Positions 24,833 to 33,918 are shown, counted from the first letter of the stretch. The stretch: DNA of 64,000 nt from Lysinibacillus_B sp036662795 (GCF_036662795.1 NZ_JBAFWZ010000007.1:1-64000), one strand, 5' to 3'. Notes: generated from the letters alone by a model not told the origin. Program-made: numbers and translations.

Positions 24833-25924
24833 TCATTTTTTTCGTCCTTTTTGGCTATGTTGCTCTTTTAGGAATTTCCTCGCATTTTTCATCCCGCCCA
24901 CAGTGCCGAACATGCTATTTAGCTTTTCTTTTTCAATCATTTTGGCATTTAAGCTATCATACTTTGTTTCCTTTTGAAGTTTTCGATAGCTTTCCAACCT
25001 TTCTATTGCTAGAGTGCCATCCTGAATCGCTTTTTGGACAGCACAGTTTGGCTCAGTTTGATGCATACAATCACTAAAGCGGCATTGAGAGGCGAGCTCA
25101 TCAATGTCAGCAAAAGATTTAGCTAAATCAGCGCTAATAATGCCGAGTTCTCGCATACCGGGCGTATCGATTACGACACCTAAATCTGGTAACGGAAGTA
25201 ATTCACGTCTTGTCGTAGTATGCCTACCCTTATCATCATTTCTTATTTCATTTGTCCCCAAAACATGTTGACCGAGAAGACGGTTGATTAAGGTTGATTT
25301 TCCAACGCCTGATGAGCCAATAAATGCTACCGTTCGACCAAGTGAAAGATAATTAGTAATAGGGTGATGTCCAGTATCAGACATACTAGTTGTTACGAGT
25401 ACATCTACACCTATTGCAATCGCATATATTTCGCTCAGTTTTTGCTCAATTTCTTGGCATAAGTCTGCTTTTGTCAGCACAATAACGGGTGTCGCCCCGC
25501 TATCCCAAGCGATAGAAAGATAGCGCTCTAATCTACGAAGGTTAAAGTCATTGTTTAGTGACATACAAATAAAAACGATATCGATATTCGTTGCGACAAT
25601 TTGTGTGTTAGTTGTAGAACCTGCCACTTTTCGCCCAAACACACTTTTCCGAGTGAGAACTTGATGAATAATCCCGTTGCCATCGTTATGATCTGTTCGG
25701 TCAATCATGACAAAATCGCCAACAGATGGATAGTCTGTTAGGTCGTTTACACTATGGTGAAATTTTCCGGATATTTCAGCTATCAATTCTCCATGTTCTG
25801 TTATTACTTTGTATAAATTTTTAGATTGGGATGATATTCGTCCAATGTATAGATGTTTGTATTGTTCAGCTTCCTGGAGCATTGCTTCAGTAAGCCCTAA
25901 ATTTTTCATATTGATCGTACTCAA
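24833..25924 (-). CDS. rsgA: Ribosome small-subunit-dependent GTPase A (extra RsgA)
   Basis: A 363-aa circularly permuted GTPase of the RsgA/YjeQ family, which checks 30S subunit maturation. An N-terminal OB-fold (about residues 25-100) precedes the permuted G motifs: G4 LTKAD, then G1 GSSGVGKST, then G3 DTPGMRE, followed by a zinc knuckle CRFSDCMHQTEPNC. It is longer than B. subtilis RsgA (YloQ, about 298 aa) and is not in the usual prpC-prkC-rsgA-rpe context, so it is probably a second copy of the type common in Bacillales. Start is TTG with AGGAGG at 8 bases. Confidence 0.88.
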   Translation of the reverse strand: MSTINMKNLGLTEAMLQEAEQYKHLYIGRISSQSKNLYKVITEHGELIAEISGKFHHSVNDLTDYPSVGDFVMIDRTDHNDGNGIIHQVLTRKSVFGRKVAGSTTNTQIVATNIDIVFICMSLNNDFNLRRLERYLSIAWDSGATPVIVLTKADLCQEIEQKLSEIYAIAIGVDVLVTTSMSDTGHHPITNYLSLGRTVAFIGSSGVGKSTLINRLLGQHVLGTNEIRNDDKGRHTTTRRELLPLPDLGVVIDTPGMRELGIISADLAKSFADIDELASQCRFSDCMHQTEPNCAVQKAIQDGTLAIERLESYRKLQKETKYDSLNAKMIEKEKLNSMFGTVGGMKNARKFLKEQHSQKGRKK

Positions 25925-26150
25925 TTGAATTGCCTCCTAAAAAGTTTGTTAGTTACTTTTGGGAGGTTTTATGCATTATTTTGCACATCCCTCCCCATTT
26001 ATTACAATCTCACGAAATCTCTTATTAAACATAGTAAAATCCCCTTTCTCCATATGATTGGACTTTACTATAACATAATCTATTCATCATTTGGATTGTC
26101 TAATGTAGCATTTTGTTTCATAAAAGGGCATTTACAATATAAGTTCAAAT

Positions 26151-26181
26151 GTGTTAACTTATTCATTGTTTAGGTTAACAC
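26151..26181. promoter_or_regulatory. BirA operator of the biotin operon
   Basis: GTGTTAAC (26151-26158) and GTTAACAC (26174-26181) are perfect reverse complements separated by 15 bases, the form known for BirA sites of Gram-positive bacteria (TGTTAAC-N15-GTTAACA). The site ends 20 bp before bioD, so biotinyl-AMP-loaded BirA should repress the whole operon. Confidence 0.88.
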
Positions 26182-26201
26182 AAATAGAGGGGAGGTTAAC
26201 A

Positions 26202-26906
26202 ATGCAACATTTTTGGGTCGTTGGTACGGATACCGATGTTGGGAAGACATGTATTACGACGTTGTTTATGCGTCAGTTACAGGAGCAAGGACTGCAGGTA
26301 TCACCGTACAAGCCGGTGCAAACAGGTGAGGTAATAGAGCAGGAGAAAGCCTATTATTTTGATACAACAATGTACGAAAAGTATTCTCTGCAAAAACTTA
26401 TGCGAGAAGAATTAAATGAATACTCATTTAAGGAGCCTGCATCACCACATTTTGCTGCTGCGCTGGAGGGCAGGCAAATTGATACGATGCGCATATTGGG
26501 GCATATAAAAAAACTGCAACAACAATATGATGCCGTAATTTGTGAAGGGGCAGGGGGCATATTTGTTCCACTGGATAGTGAAGGGCAGGAAACTTTGCTC
26601 GATGTGATCTTAAAAAGCCAGTTACCTGTTGTTGTCGTTACTCGTACAGGGCTTGGGACGATCAATCACACGTTGTTGACTCTAGAGGCATTAGCTTCAC
26701 GAGGCATTGAAGTGCTAGGTATCGTTTTTAACGGAGATACCGGTAGCAAAATGGAACAAAACAATATTGATACTATTATCCAGCATTGTCCGCTACCCTA
26801 TGCTGTTGTTCCACAGCTTAACGGCATAACTGAGGTAGTACATTATTCAATCAAGGGAACATCATTATTTGAAAGGCTGTATCAACATGACAAAAAGGTT
26901 ATCTGA
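26202..26906 (+). CDS. bioD: Dethiobiotin synthetase BioD
   Basis: A 234-aa ATP-dependent enzyme that carboxylates and cyclizes 7,8-diaminopelargonate to dethiobiotin, the penultimate step of biotin synthesis. The P-loop GTDTDVGKT is at residues 8-16, and CEGAGGIFVPL is the conserved substrate/phosphate segment. ATG 26202 is set by GGGGAGGT six bases upstream; the frame is open further upstream but lies in the operator. It overlaps bioA by 20 bases. First gene of a bioDAYB operon under BirA control. Confidence 0.95.
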   Translation: MQHFWVVGTDTDVGKTCITTLFMRQLQEQGLQVSPYKPVQTGEVIEQEKAYYFDTTMYEKYSLQKLMREELNEYSFKEPASPHFAAALEGRQIDTMRILGHIKKLQQQYDAVICEGAGGIFVPLDSEGQETLLDVILKSQLPVVVVTRTGLGTINHTLLTLEALASRGIEVLGIVFNGDTGSKMEQNNIDTIIQHCPLPYAVVPQLNGITEVVHYSIKGTSLFERLYQHDKKVI

Positions 26907-28254
26907 CTTACAGGTTAAAGATTTACAGCATGTTTGGCATCCTTGCTCGCAAATGAAGGATTATGAGAGCTTCCCACCTATTGTCATAAAAAAAGGGGAA
27001 GGCGTGTGGCTTTACGATGAGCATGGCAATCGATATTTAGATGCTGTGTCATCCTGGTGGGTGAATTTATTTGGACATGCTAATCCTCGAATTAGCCAAG
27101 CTTTAAGTGAGCAGGCATTTACGCTGGAGCATGCTATATTTGCTAATTTTACGCATGAGCCAGCTGTAAAATTAGCAGAAAAATTGGTGGAGTTAACACC
27201 AGATGACTTAAACAAGGTGTTTTTTGCAGATAACGGATCCTCTGCTATTGAAGTCGCTTTAAAAATGAGCTTTCAATATCATATGCAAAGCGGAAAACAG
27301 ACTAAAAAGAGATTTCTTGCCTTAACCGATGCTTATCACGGTGAGACGTTGGGGGCGTTGTCGGTAGGTGGTGTGGATCTTTATAATGAAGTGTATCAGC
27401 CATTATTACTCGATACGGTAAGGGCGAAGGGACCTGATTGTTTCCGTTGTCCGTTTAATGAGCACCCTGAAAGCTGTCACGCGCCATGTATTTCCTATGT
27501 AGAAGAAGAGCTAGTCGCACATCATGAGGAACTTACAGCTGTCATTATTGAGCCACTTATTCAGGCAGCGGCAGGAATGAAAATGTATCCGCCGATTTAC
27601 ATAAAGCGACTGCGCGAATCTTGTACAAAGTATGATGTACACCTTATTGCTGATGAGGTAGCGGTTGGTTTTGGCCGTACAGGAACATTATTTGCCTGTG
27701 AACAAGCTGGAATTTCTCCTGATTTTATGTGCTTATCGAAAGGCTTAACAGGCGGGTATTTACCACTTTCCGCTGTATTAACGACAGATAAAGTATACGA
27801 GGCCTTTTACGATGACTATGGAACGATGAAGGCATTTTTACATTCGCATAGCTACACGGGAAACACACTCGCTTGCCGTGTAGCGCTTGAAGTATTGAAG
27901 ATTTTTGAAGAGGAACAGTACATCGAAATTATTCAGTCTAAGGGAGAGAGGATGAGAATGCTAGCTACAGAGGCATTTTCTGCGATGCCATATGTGGGTG
28001 AATATCGACAAATTGGGTTCGTTGGGGCAATCGAGCTTGTAGCGAATCGGGAGAGGAAAGAGCCGTTACGAAGTGAAGAGAGGATAGGCTATCAAATATA
28101 TAAGCGGGCCCTAGCGAAAGGCTTACTGATCCGACCGCTTGGGAATATTTTGTATTTTATGCCGCCATATATTATTTCTGATGCTGAAATGCAATTTATG
28201 ATTAGGATAACGAAAGAAACAATAGAGGAATTTTTTGCAGAACGGGAGGGATAA
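26887..28254 (+). CDS. bioA: Adenosylmethionine-8-amino-7-oxononanoate aminotransferase BioA
   Basis: A 455-aa class III PLP-dependent aminotransferase converting 8-amino-7-oxononanoate to 7,8-diaminononanoate, with S-adenosylmethionine or lysine as amino donor. LQHVWHPCSQMKDYE is the BioA N-terminal signature, LDAVSSWWVNLFGH carries the substrate tryptophans, IADEVAVGFGRTG the PLP aspartate, and LSKGLTGGYLPLS the PLP lysine. ATG 26887 lies within the bioD end; AAAGG is weakly placed, so translation is probably coupled to bioD. bioY follows after 4 bp. Confidence 0.95.
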   Translation: MTKRLSDLQVKDLQHVWHPCSQMKDYESFPPIVIKKGEGVWLYDEHGNRYLDAVSSWWVNLFGHANPRISQALSEQAFTLEHAIFANFTHEPAVKLAEKLVELTPDDLNKVFFADNGSSAIEVALKMSFQYHMQSGKQTKKRFLALTDAYHGETLGALSVGGVDLYNEVYQPLLLDTVRAKGPDCFRCPFNEHPESCHAPCISYVEEELVAHHEELTAVIIEPLIQAAAGMKMYPPIYIKRLRESCTKYDVHLIADEVAVGFGRTGTLFACEQAGISPDFMCLSKGLTGGYLPLSAVLTTDKVYEAFYDDYGTMKAFLHSHSYTGNTLACRVALEVLKIFEEEQYIEIIQSKGERMRMLATEAFSAMPYVGEYRQIGFVGAIELVANRERKEPLRSEERIGYQIYKRALAKGLLIRPLGNILYFMPPYIISDAEMQFMIRITKETIEEFFAEREG

Positions 28255-28258
28255 ACGT

Positions 28259-28849
28259 ATGCAGCAACGTCAATCAACGCTTTCACTTGTGATGATTGCG
28301 ATGTTTGCCGCTTTAACAGCAATCGGTGCATTTATTAAGGTACCATTACCAGTTGTACCATTTACATTACAAATTGTTTTTGTTTTTTTAGCAGGCTGCT
28401 TACTCGGGAGTCGAAATGGTTTATGGAGTCAGCTCGTTTATATTGGCATTGGTTTGGTTGGATTACCTGTATTTACGCAGGGTGGGGGTATTACGTATGT
28501 CATGCAGCCCACATTTGGTTTTTTAATAGGTTTTGCAATGGCTGCATTTATTATTGGATGGATGTTAGAAAAAGTAGAAGCACCGACAAGAAAGCACTTT
28601 ATCGGCGCAAACGTTGTAGGATTATTTCTGATTTATGCAATAGCTGTACCCTATCTTTACGTTTCCCTTAATTTTTGGCTAGATGTGAAAACAAGTCTGG
28701 CACATATTTTGGTAGTAGGGTTCTTAAATAGTATCGTAGCAGATTTTTGTTTAGCAATCGTTTCCGCTTTATTAGCCGAGCGACTGTATCCGGTATTTCG
28801 TACTGCACGAGCATTAAAAATTGTTAGAGTAGAAAAGGAGCATATTTAG
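28259..28849 (+). CDS. bioY: Biotin ECF transporter substrate-binding component BioY
   Basis: A 196-aa integral membrane protein with about six hydrophobic segments; the S-component of the energy-coupling-factor transporter for biotin. IGAFIKVPLPVVPFTLQIVF at about residues 20-40 is the family's diagnostic stretch. No bioM/bioN partners are nearby, so it must use the shared EcfAAT module encoded elsewhere. GGGAGGG is 8 bases before ATG 28259. Its stop overlaps the bioB start by one base. Presence between synthesis genes means uptake and synthesis respond together to biotin shortage. Confidence 0.94.
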   Translation: MQQRQSTLSLVMIAMFAALTAIGAFIKVPLPVVPFTLQIVFVFLAGCLLGSRNGLWSQLVYIGIGLVGLPVFTQGGGITYVMQPTFGFLIGFAMAAFIIGWMLEKVEAPTRKHFIGANVVGLFLIYAIAVPYLYVSLNFWLDVKTSLAHILVVGFLNSIVADFCLAIVSALLAERLYPVFRTARALKIVRVEKEHI

Positions 28850-29847
28850 TGAATTGGTTACAATTAGCGCAAGAAGTTATTGAAGGTAAAGTACTGAGCA
28901 ATGAAGAGGCATTAGCGGTTTTAAATAGTGAGGATGACGAGCTATTAAAGCTGATGGACGGGGCATTTTCAATCCGTAAGCACTATTATGGTAAAAAAGT
29001 AAAGCTGAATATGATTATGAATGCGAAAAGCGGGTATTGTCCAGAGGATTGCGGCTATTGCTCACAGTCTTCAAAATCAACAGCACCAATCGAAAAATAT
29101 CCTTTTATTACAAAGGAAGAGATATTAGAAGGTGCGAAGCGTGCGTTTGAAAATAAAATAGGTACATATTGCATCGTAGCAAGTGGACGTGGCCCAACGC
29201 GTAAAGATGTAAATGTCGTAAGTGAAGCTGTAACAGAAATAAAGGATAAATATGGTTTAAAGGTGTGTGCATGCTTAGGGCTATTAAAGGAAGAGCAAGC
29301 ACAGCAGCTAAAAGAAGCAGGTGTTGACCGTTACAATCATAACTTAAATACATCAGAGCGTCACCATTCATATATTACGACATCTCATACGTACGAGGAT
29401 CGTGTAAATACGGTGGAAATCGCTAAAAAACATGGCATTTCACCTTGCTCTGGAGCGATTATCGGTATGAAGGAAACGAAAGAGGATGTTGTCGATATTG
29501 CACGTGCGCTACACGGATTAGATGCAGATTCGATTCCAGTTAACTTCCTCAATGCAATTGATGGCACAAAGCTAGAGGGAACAAAGGATTTAAACCCTCG
29601 CTATTGCTTAAAAGTATTGGCGTTATTCCGCTATATGAACCCTACGAAGGAAATTCGTATTTCGGGTGGTCGGGAAGTGAATCTTGGTTCCCTTCAGCCA
29701 CTTGGGATGTATGCAGCTAACAGTATATTTGTTGGAGATTATTTAACGACAGAAGGGCAAGAAGCAAACAGCGATTATCGTATGTTAGAGGATCTAGGCT
29801 TTGAAATTGAGCTAACAGAAAAGCAAACAGAGGCATTTTGTTCTTAA
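28849..29847 (+). CDS. bioB: Biotin synthase BioB
   Basis: A 332-aa radical SAM enzyme inserting sulfur into dethiobiotin. The radical SAM cysteines are C64, C68 and C71 in SGYCPEDCGYCSQSS; further conserved segments are YNHNLNTSE (binding and cluster ligand region), PVNFLNAIDGTKLEG and RISGGREVNLG. Start is GTG, overlapping the bioY TAG by one base, with AAGGAG 8 bases upstream. It closes the bioDAYB operon; bioF, bioW/bioC or bioH are not in the window, in agreement with the two-locus arrangement known for Lysinibacillus sphaericus. Confidence 0.96.
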   Translation: MNWLQLAQEVIEGKVLSNEEALAVLNSEDDELLKLMDGAFSIRKHYYGKKVKLNMIMNAKSGYCPEDCGYCSQSSKSTAPIEKYPFITKEEILEGAKRAFENKIGTYCIVASGRGPTRKDVNVVSEAVTEIKDKYGLKVCACLGLLKEEQAQQLKEAGVDRYNHNLNTSERHHSYITTSHTYEDRVNTVEIAKKHGISPCSGAIIGMKETKEDVVDIARALHGLDADSIPVNFLNAIDGTKLEGTKDLNPRYCLKVLALFRYMNPTKEIRISGGREVNLGSLQPLGMYAANSIFVGDYLTTEGQEANSDYRMLEDLGFEIELTEKQTEAFCS

Positions 29848-29902
29848 CTTGGACTAGGACAAAACGAATATTATCCCCTTAAACTTTCGAATATAAATAA
29901 CC

Positions 29903-29943
29903 AAAAGCGTAGTGTCCTAAAAAACAGGATGGCTACGCTTTTG
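29903..29943 (+). terminator. Terminator of the biotin operon
   Basis: AAAAGCGTAG and CTACGCTTTT form a perfect 10-bp stem with a 20-base loop 56 bases after bioB. The T tract is short. Confidence 0.7.
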
Positions 29944-30007
29944 TCATATTTGTCTGTATTTCCTTCGTTTAAGAAACGATTTCTTTTATTTATTTTAGAA
30001 AAGTAAA

Positions 30008-30036
30008 TAGACAATGATTTCCTACAGGCGTACAAT
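30008..30036 (+). promoter_or_regulatory. Sigma-A promoter of cidAB
   Basis: TAGACA, exactly 17 bases, TACAAT, ending 28 bp before the cidA start. Confidence 0.7.
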
Positions 30037-30064
30037 GAATGCATAGAAAGAGAGGGTGATTGGG

Positions 30065-30478
30065 ATGCGAATATTACGAATCATAGCACAAATTGGCATA
30101 CTAACTATCTATTATTATCTCGGTGTCCTTATTGTGGAGCTAACAGGAATCATTATTCCAGCGAGTATCATTGGGCTAATATTATTGTGGCTATCCCTAT
30201 ATTTTAAACTAATTAAAGTTGGATATATTCAAGATGGCGCAGGGTTTATGCTAGCATTTTTAACGCTCTTTTTTATACCTTCTACAGCAGGGGTAATAGA
30301 ATATCCAGAGCTATTGACGATGGCGGGCTTTTATTTAGTATTGGCCGTGATCATTAGTACACTATTCACCATTTGGATTGCAGGAAAAGTTAGTCAATTT
30401 ATCGAGAAGAAAGAACAGTCAGAACAGGAGGAAACAGAATATGCAGCAAGTGCTTCTAGGGCTAGCAGTCATCGTTAG
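30065..30478 (+). CDS. CidA/LrgA-family holin-like protein
   Basis: A 137-aa membrane protein with four hydrophobic segments of the CidA/LrgA family, holin-like proteins that influence murein hydrolase activity, cell death or, in some Bacillales, transport of pyruvate-like acids. ATG 30065 is favoured by GAGAGGG upstream (a GTG at 30056 lies inside that site). It overlaps the following LrgB-type gene by 38 bases, as usual for this pair. No LytSR or CidR regulator gene is adjacent, so control cannot be inferred beyond the sigma-A promoter. Confidence 0.86.
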   Translation: MRILRIIAQIGILTIYYYLGVLIVELTGIIIPASIIGLILLWLSLYFKLIKVGYIQDGAGFMLAFLTLFFIPSTAGVIEYPELLTMAGFYLVLAVIISTLFTIWIAGKVSQFIEKKEQSEQEETEYAASASRASSHR

Positions 30479-31130
30479 TACCGTTGTCCTGTTTATTGCC
30501 ATGCAAAAGCTATACGAAAAATATAGCCATCCGTTCTTATTACCGATATTAACTGTCACAATCATTACTGTTATTATTTTACTTCTATTTAATATTCCTT
30601 ATGATACATATATGGAAGGGGGACAGTGGATTCAAAATATGCTCGGTCCCGCAGTAGTAGCGCTTGCATTCCCACTTTATAATCAGCGGGCACTCATTTT
30701 TAAATATAAATATTCGATTGTCACAAGCTTAGTCGTAGGTATGCTATCAGGACTTATTAGTGTGTTTACACTTTTGAAATTAGTTGGGGCAAGTGAAGAT
30801 TTTCTGCTAACCGCTCTACCAAAATCATTAACAACACCAGTAGCTATGCAGGTGAGTGAGTCTATTCATGGCATTGCACCACTAACGGCTGTTCTTGTAA
30901 TGGTAGCAGGGTTTACTGGGGCTATTTTTGGACCTTTCCTATACAAGCTAGCAAAAATAGATACAGCGATTAGTCGGGGCGTGTCGATGGGCAGTGCATC
31001 ACATGGTGTAGGATTAACGAAATTAAAGGAATATAGTGAGGAAGACTTATCGATTGGTTCACTTTCGATGGGATTAAGCGCGGTGCTAGGTGCATTTATG
31101 TGCCCTTTATTTGTCATGATATTTATGTAA
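30441..31130 (+). CDS. CidB/LrgB-family membrane protein
   Basis: A 229-aa integral membrane protein of the LrgB/CidB family, partner of the preceding CidA-type protein. It has about seven hydrophobic segments and the family's conserved stretch GPAVVALAFPLYNQRALI and MGSASHGVGLTKL. ATG 30441 follows CAGGAGGAAACAG, which lies in the end of the upstream gene. Cid versus Lrg identity, meaning effector versus antagonist, cannot be decided from sequence. Confidence 0.9.
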   Translation: MQQVLLGLAVIVSTVVLFIAMQKLYEKYSHPFLLPILTVTIITVIILLLFNIPYDTYMEGGQWIQNMLGPAVVALAFPLYNQRALIFKYKYSIVTSLVVGMLSGLISVFTLLKLVGASEDFLLTALPKSLTTPVAMQVSESIHGIAPLTAVLVMVAGFTGAIFGPFLYKLAKIDTAISRGVSMGSASHGVGLTKLKEYSEEDLSIGSLSMGLSAVLGAFMCPLFVMIFM

Positions 31131-31135
31131 AAAAT

Positions 31136-31163
31136 CAGATCCCCAATCTCTTAGGGATCTGAG
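31136..31163. terminator. Bidirectional terminator between cidB and speA
   Basis: CAGATCCC and GGGATCTG flank a 10-base loop with TTTT on the plus side and TTTTTT on the minus side; it serves both convergent genes. Confidence 0.8.
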
Positions 31164-31166
31164 CTT

Positions 31167-32636
31167 TTAATAGATTGCTTGACGTTCTTTAATAACACGA
31201 ATGTTTTTTAAAGTAGCATCTTCTGGTCCTTGAACCGGAAGACCAGCTTCAATATTCATTTGAATATATTTAATATTGTCTTCTGTTATCACTTCGCCTG
31301 GAATAAAAATTGGTATTCCAGGTGGATAAACCATTATAAATTCAGCTGAAATTCGGTCATGTGCCTGGGCTAATGGAATGACTTCCGTTTCAGCATAAAA
31401 GGCATCACGTGGAGACATTGCAAGTGCCGGAATTTCAGGTGCTTTGACGTTCGGAATAGTAACAGTAGCCTCAGAATCATACGCCTGGGACATACGTGTT
31501 AAAGCGTTTATTAGTAGATTCATTTCCTTTTTCGTATCACCTAGTGTGACTAAACATAAAAGGTTATAAAGGTCTGAAAGCTCAACCTCAATATTAGCAT
31601 TATGTCGTAACCATTCTTCTGCATCGTGACCTGTAATACCTAAATCTTTCACACTAATTAATAGCTTACAAGGATCCATATCATACGTTGCGGAGGAATG
31701 TAGCTTCTCGCGTCCAACACAAGTTAAGTGTGGGATCGCATTTATACGCTTACGTGTATCCTTTGCTAAACGAATCGCATCATCTATTAAATCATAGCCG
31801 TGAACTGCAAGCTGACGGCGAGCAGTATCTAACGATGCTAAGAGTGGGTAAGAAGTAGATGTTGTTGTTAGCATAGAAAAAATTGATTGTGCTCGTTTAG
31901 CAGAGACAAGCCCTTCACGTACATTCAAAATGGAGCTACCTGTCATAGAGCCACCAAGCTTATGTACGCTTGTTGCTGCCATATCAGCACCGGCCTGCAT
32001 AGCAGATAAAGGTAATTCATCATGGAATTTAATATGCACACCATGCGCTTCATCTACAATTACAGGGATGTTTCGATCGTGTACAATTTCGACGATGCGC
32101 TTTAAGTCCGCTGCAAAGCCAAAGTATGTTGGATTAATGACTAGAACTGCCTTTGCATCTGGGTATTTCGTAAGTGCTTTTTCCACTGATTCTGGTGAAA
32201 TCCCGTGAGAAATCCCTAGCTCACTATCCACTTCAGGATGGATGAATATAGGAATCGCTCCAGCAAATACGATGGCAGACATAATCGATTTATGAACATT
32301 CCGTGGTACGAGTATTTTATCACCTGGACCGACGACGGTCAGAACCATCGTCATAATAGCGCCACTAGTACCTTGAACGGAAAAGAATGTATAATCAGCA
32401 CCGAATGCCTCAGCAGCTAAATTTTGAGCTTCTTTAATGGCTGCCTTTGGTGCGTGTAAATCATCTAGTGGAGCAATATTGATTAAATCAATTGATAAAA
32501 CGTTGTCGCCGACGAACTCTCGAAACGCCGGGTCCATCCCTTGGCCCTTTTTATGCCCCGGAATATGGAACTGAATCGGATGTCTGTTTCGATGCTTGAG
32601 TAAAACGTCGAACAAAGGAGTCTCTAACTGTGACAA
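31167..32636 (-). CDS. speA: Arginine decarboxylase SpeA (Orn/Lys/Arg decarboxylase family)
   Basis: A 489-aa fold-III PLP-dependent decarboxylase, closely resembling B. subtilis SpeA (490 aa), which converts arginine to agmatine for polyamine synthesis. FHIPGHKKGQGMDP is near the N-terminus, FFSVQGTSGAIMTMV is the PLP-binding loop, and ATSVHKLGGSMTGSS carries the PLP lysine. I start it at TTG 32636, 8 bases after GAGGTGG, giving MSQLETPLFDVL as in B. subtilis; an in-frame TTG at 32675 falls at the predicted transcription start. In Bacillus speA also precedes yktA, supporting the name over lysine decarboxylase YaaO. Confidence 0.9.
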   Translation of the reverse strand: MSQLETPLFDVLLKHRNRHPIQFHIPGHKKGQGMDPAFREFVGDNVLSIDLINIAPLDDLHAPKAAIKEAQNLAAEAFGADYTFFSVQGTSGAIMTMVLTVVGPGDKILVPRNVHKSIMSAIVFAGAIPIFIHPEVDSELGISHGISPESVEKALTKYPDAKAVLVINPTYFGFAADLKRIVEIVHDRNIPVIVDEAHGVHIKFHDELPLSAMQAGADMAATSVHKLGGSMTGSSILNVREGLVSAKRAQSIFSMLTTTSTSYPLLASLDTARRQLAVHGYDLIDDAIRLAKDTRKRINAIPHLTCVGREKLHSSATYDMDPCKLLISVKDLGITGHDAEEWLRHNANIEVELSDLYNLLCLVTLGDTKKEMNLLINALTRMSQAYDSEATVTIPNVKAPEIPALAMSPRDAFYAETEVIPLAQAHDRISAEFIMVYPPGIPIFIPGEVITEDNIKYIQMNIEAGLPVQGPEDATLKNIRVIKERQAIY

Positions 32637-32679
32637 CGCAGGTACCACCTCACTTATATTAAATATTTGAAACAAATGA

Positions 32680-32688
32680 ATTATAGCA
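32680..32688 (-). promoter_or_regulatory. Extended -10 promoter of speA
   Basis: On the minus strand TGCTATAAT, an extended -10 element, sits about 44 bases upstream of the chosen speA start. No clear -35 is needed for this class. Confidence 0.6.
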
Positions 32689-32724
32689 CCTATTGACCGG
32701 TGTGACTATAAAAAATTACATGAA

Positions 32725-32814
32725 ATGATGACGGGTTTTTATGTGGAAGATCCTACGCCTCTATATGAGTATAGGTATATGCGAAAAATTGTACAGAAAT
32801 TATATGTAGAATAG
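32725..32814 (+). other. 29-codon open frame, protein-like, uncertain
   Basis: ATGATGACGGG begins a frame reading MMTGFYVEDPTPLYEYRYMR and ending KIVQKLYVE. The composition looks coding and the same frame stays open for 14 further codons upstream, but no ribosome site precedes the ATG. It may be a gene stub or chance. It lies in the 303-base gap 32637-32939, which otherwise holds the speA promoter and the leader of the following gene. Confidence 0.2.
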
Positions 32815-32939
32815 TAATTTGTGTATGCCGATGAAAACAATGGGGGAGAGAGAACTCGCTTTATAATTCAACTAATTGATCTGAAAACATTGTAGGGTAT
32901 GAACTATAAGGAATAATAAAAATATTAGGGGGTAATAAG

Positions 32940-33899
32940 ATGAACTGGGAAACACGTATTACGAAATTACTAAATATTCAATATCCGATTATTCAAGGCG
33001 GTCTTGCGTATTTAGCTTATGCAGAGCTTGCGGCAGCGGTATCAAATGCTGGGGGCTTGGGGCAAATAACGGCGATGAGCCTGTCCTCACCAGACGAGCT
33101 ACGTCATGAAATAGAAAAAGTTCGAGCGTTAACGAATAAGCCTTTTGGCGTCAATTTTGCCATTGGTATGCACGGAAAGGGCTACCAAGGAATGGTAGAG
33201 GTGGCAAAGGAAATGGAGGTACCTGTTGTCACAATGACAGGTGGTAATCCTGCACCGATTTTTGAAATTTTAAAGGACTCCTCTTGTAAAAAACTTGTGC
33301 TAGTTGCAGCACGTCGTCAGGCACAGAAGGCTGAAGAATTAGGCGCAGATGCCGTTATGGTCGTAGGGCAAGAGGGCGGCGGGCATTTAGGGCGAGATGA
33401 TGTAGGAACAATGGTGCTCGTTCCGCAAGTCGTCGATAGCGTATCCATACCGGTTATTGCCTCAGGAGGAATTGGTGACGGTCGTGGCTGGATGGCTGCA
33501 CATGCATTAGGTGCAGAAGGAATCGAAATGGGAACGCGATTTATCGCAACGAAGGAATGTGTTCATGCTTCACAAGCCTATAAACAAGCGCTACTTTCTA
33601 GCACTGAAGCGGATACAACGGTAATTAAACGTTCAATCGGGGCACCTGCTCGAGCGCTACGAAACGATTTTACAGAGGGAATCCTAGCGATTGAAAGAAA
33701 AACGCCAACGTATGAAGCGTTAAAGGATTATATAAGTGGTAAAGCTAATAAACGGTTTATATACGATGGAGAAGAATCACAAGGCTTTGGCTGGGCAGGT
33801 CAAGTCACTGGTTTAATTAGCGATGTCCCTACTGTAGCCGAATTAATTGAGCGAATGGTTGTACAAGCAGAGGCAATACGTATAAAATGGGGGCAATAA
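32940..33899 (+). CDS. Nitronate monooxygenase family flavoprotein (copy 3)
   Basis: A 319-aa TIM-barrel flavoprotein of the nitronate monooxygenase/FabK-like family. LLNIQYPIIQGGLAYLAYAELAAAVSNAGGLG is the N-terminal signature region, VVGQEGGGHLGRDD holds the catalytic histidine and VIASGGIGDGRGWMAAHALGAEGIEMGTRF the FMN phosphate loop. It resembles the YrpB-type group more than copies 1 and 2. AGGGGGT is well placed before the ATG. It precedes yktA by 19 bp and is thus probably in its transcript; in B. subtilis no such gene lies between speA and yktA, so this is an insertion. Confidence 0.88.
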   Translation: MNWETRITKLLNIQYPIIQGGLAYLAYAELAAAVSNAGGLGQITAMSLSSPDELRHEIEKVRALTNKPFGVNFAIGMHGKGYQGMVEVAKEMEVPVVTMTGGNPAPIFEILKDSSCKKLVLVAARRQAQKAEELGADAVMVVGQEGGGHLGRDDVGTMVLVPQVVDSVSIPVIASGGIGDGRGWMAAHALGAEGIEMGTRFIATKECVHASQAYKQALLSSTEADTTVIKRSIGAPARALRNDFTEGILAIERKTPTYEALKDYISGKANKRFIYDGEESQGFGWAGQVTGLISDVPTVAELIERMVVQAEAIRIKWGQ

Positions 33900-33918
33900 A
33901 CTAAAGGTAGGTTAGTGT

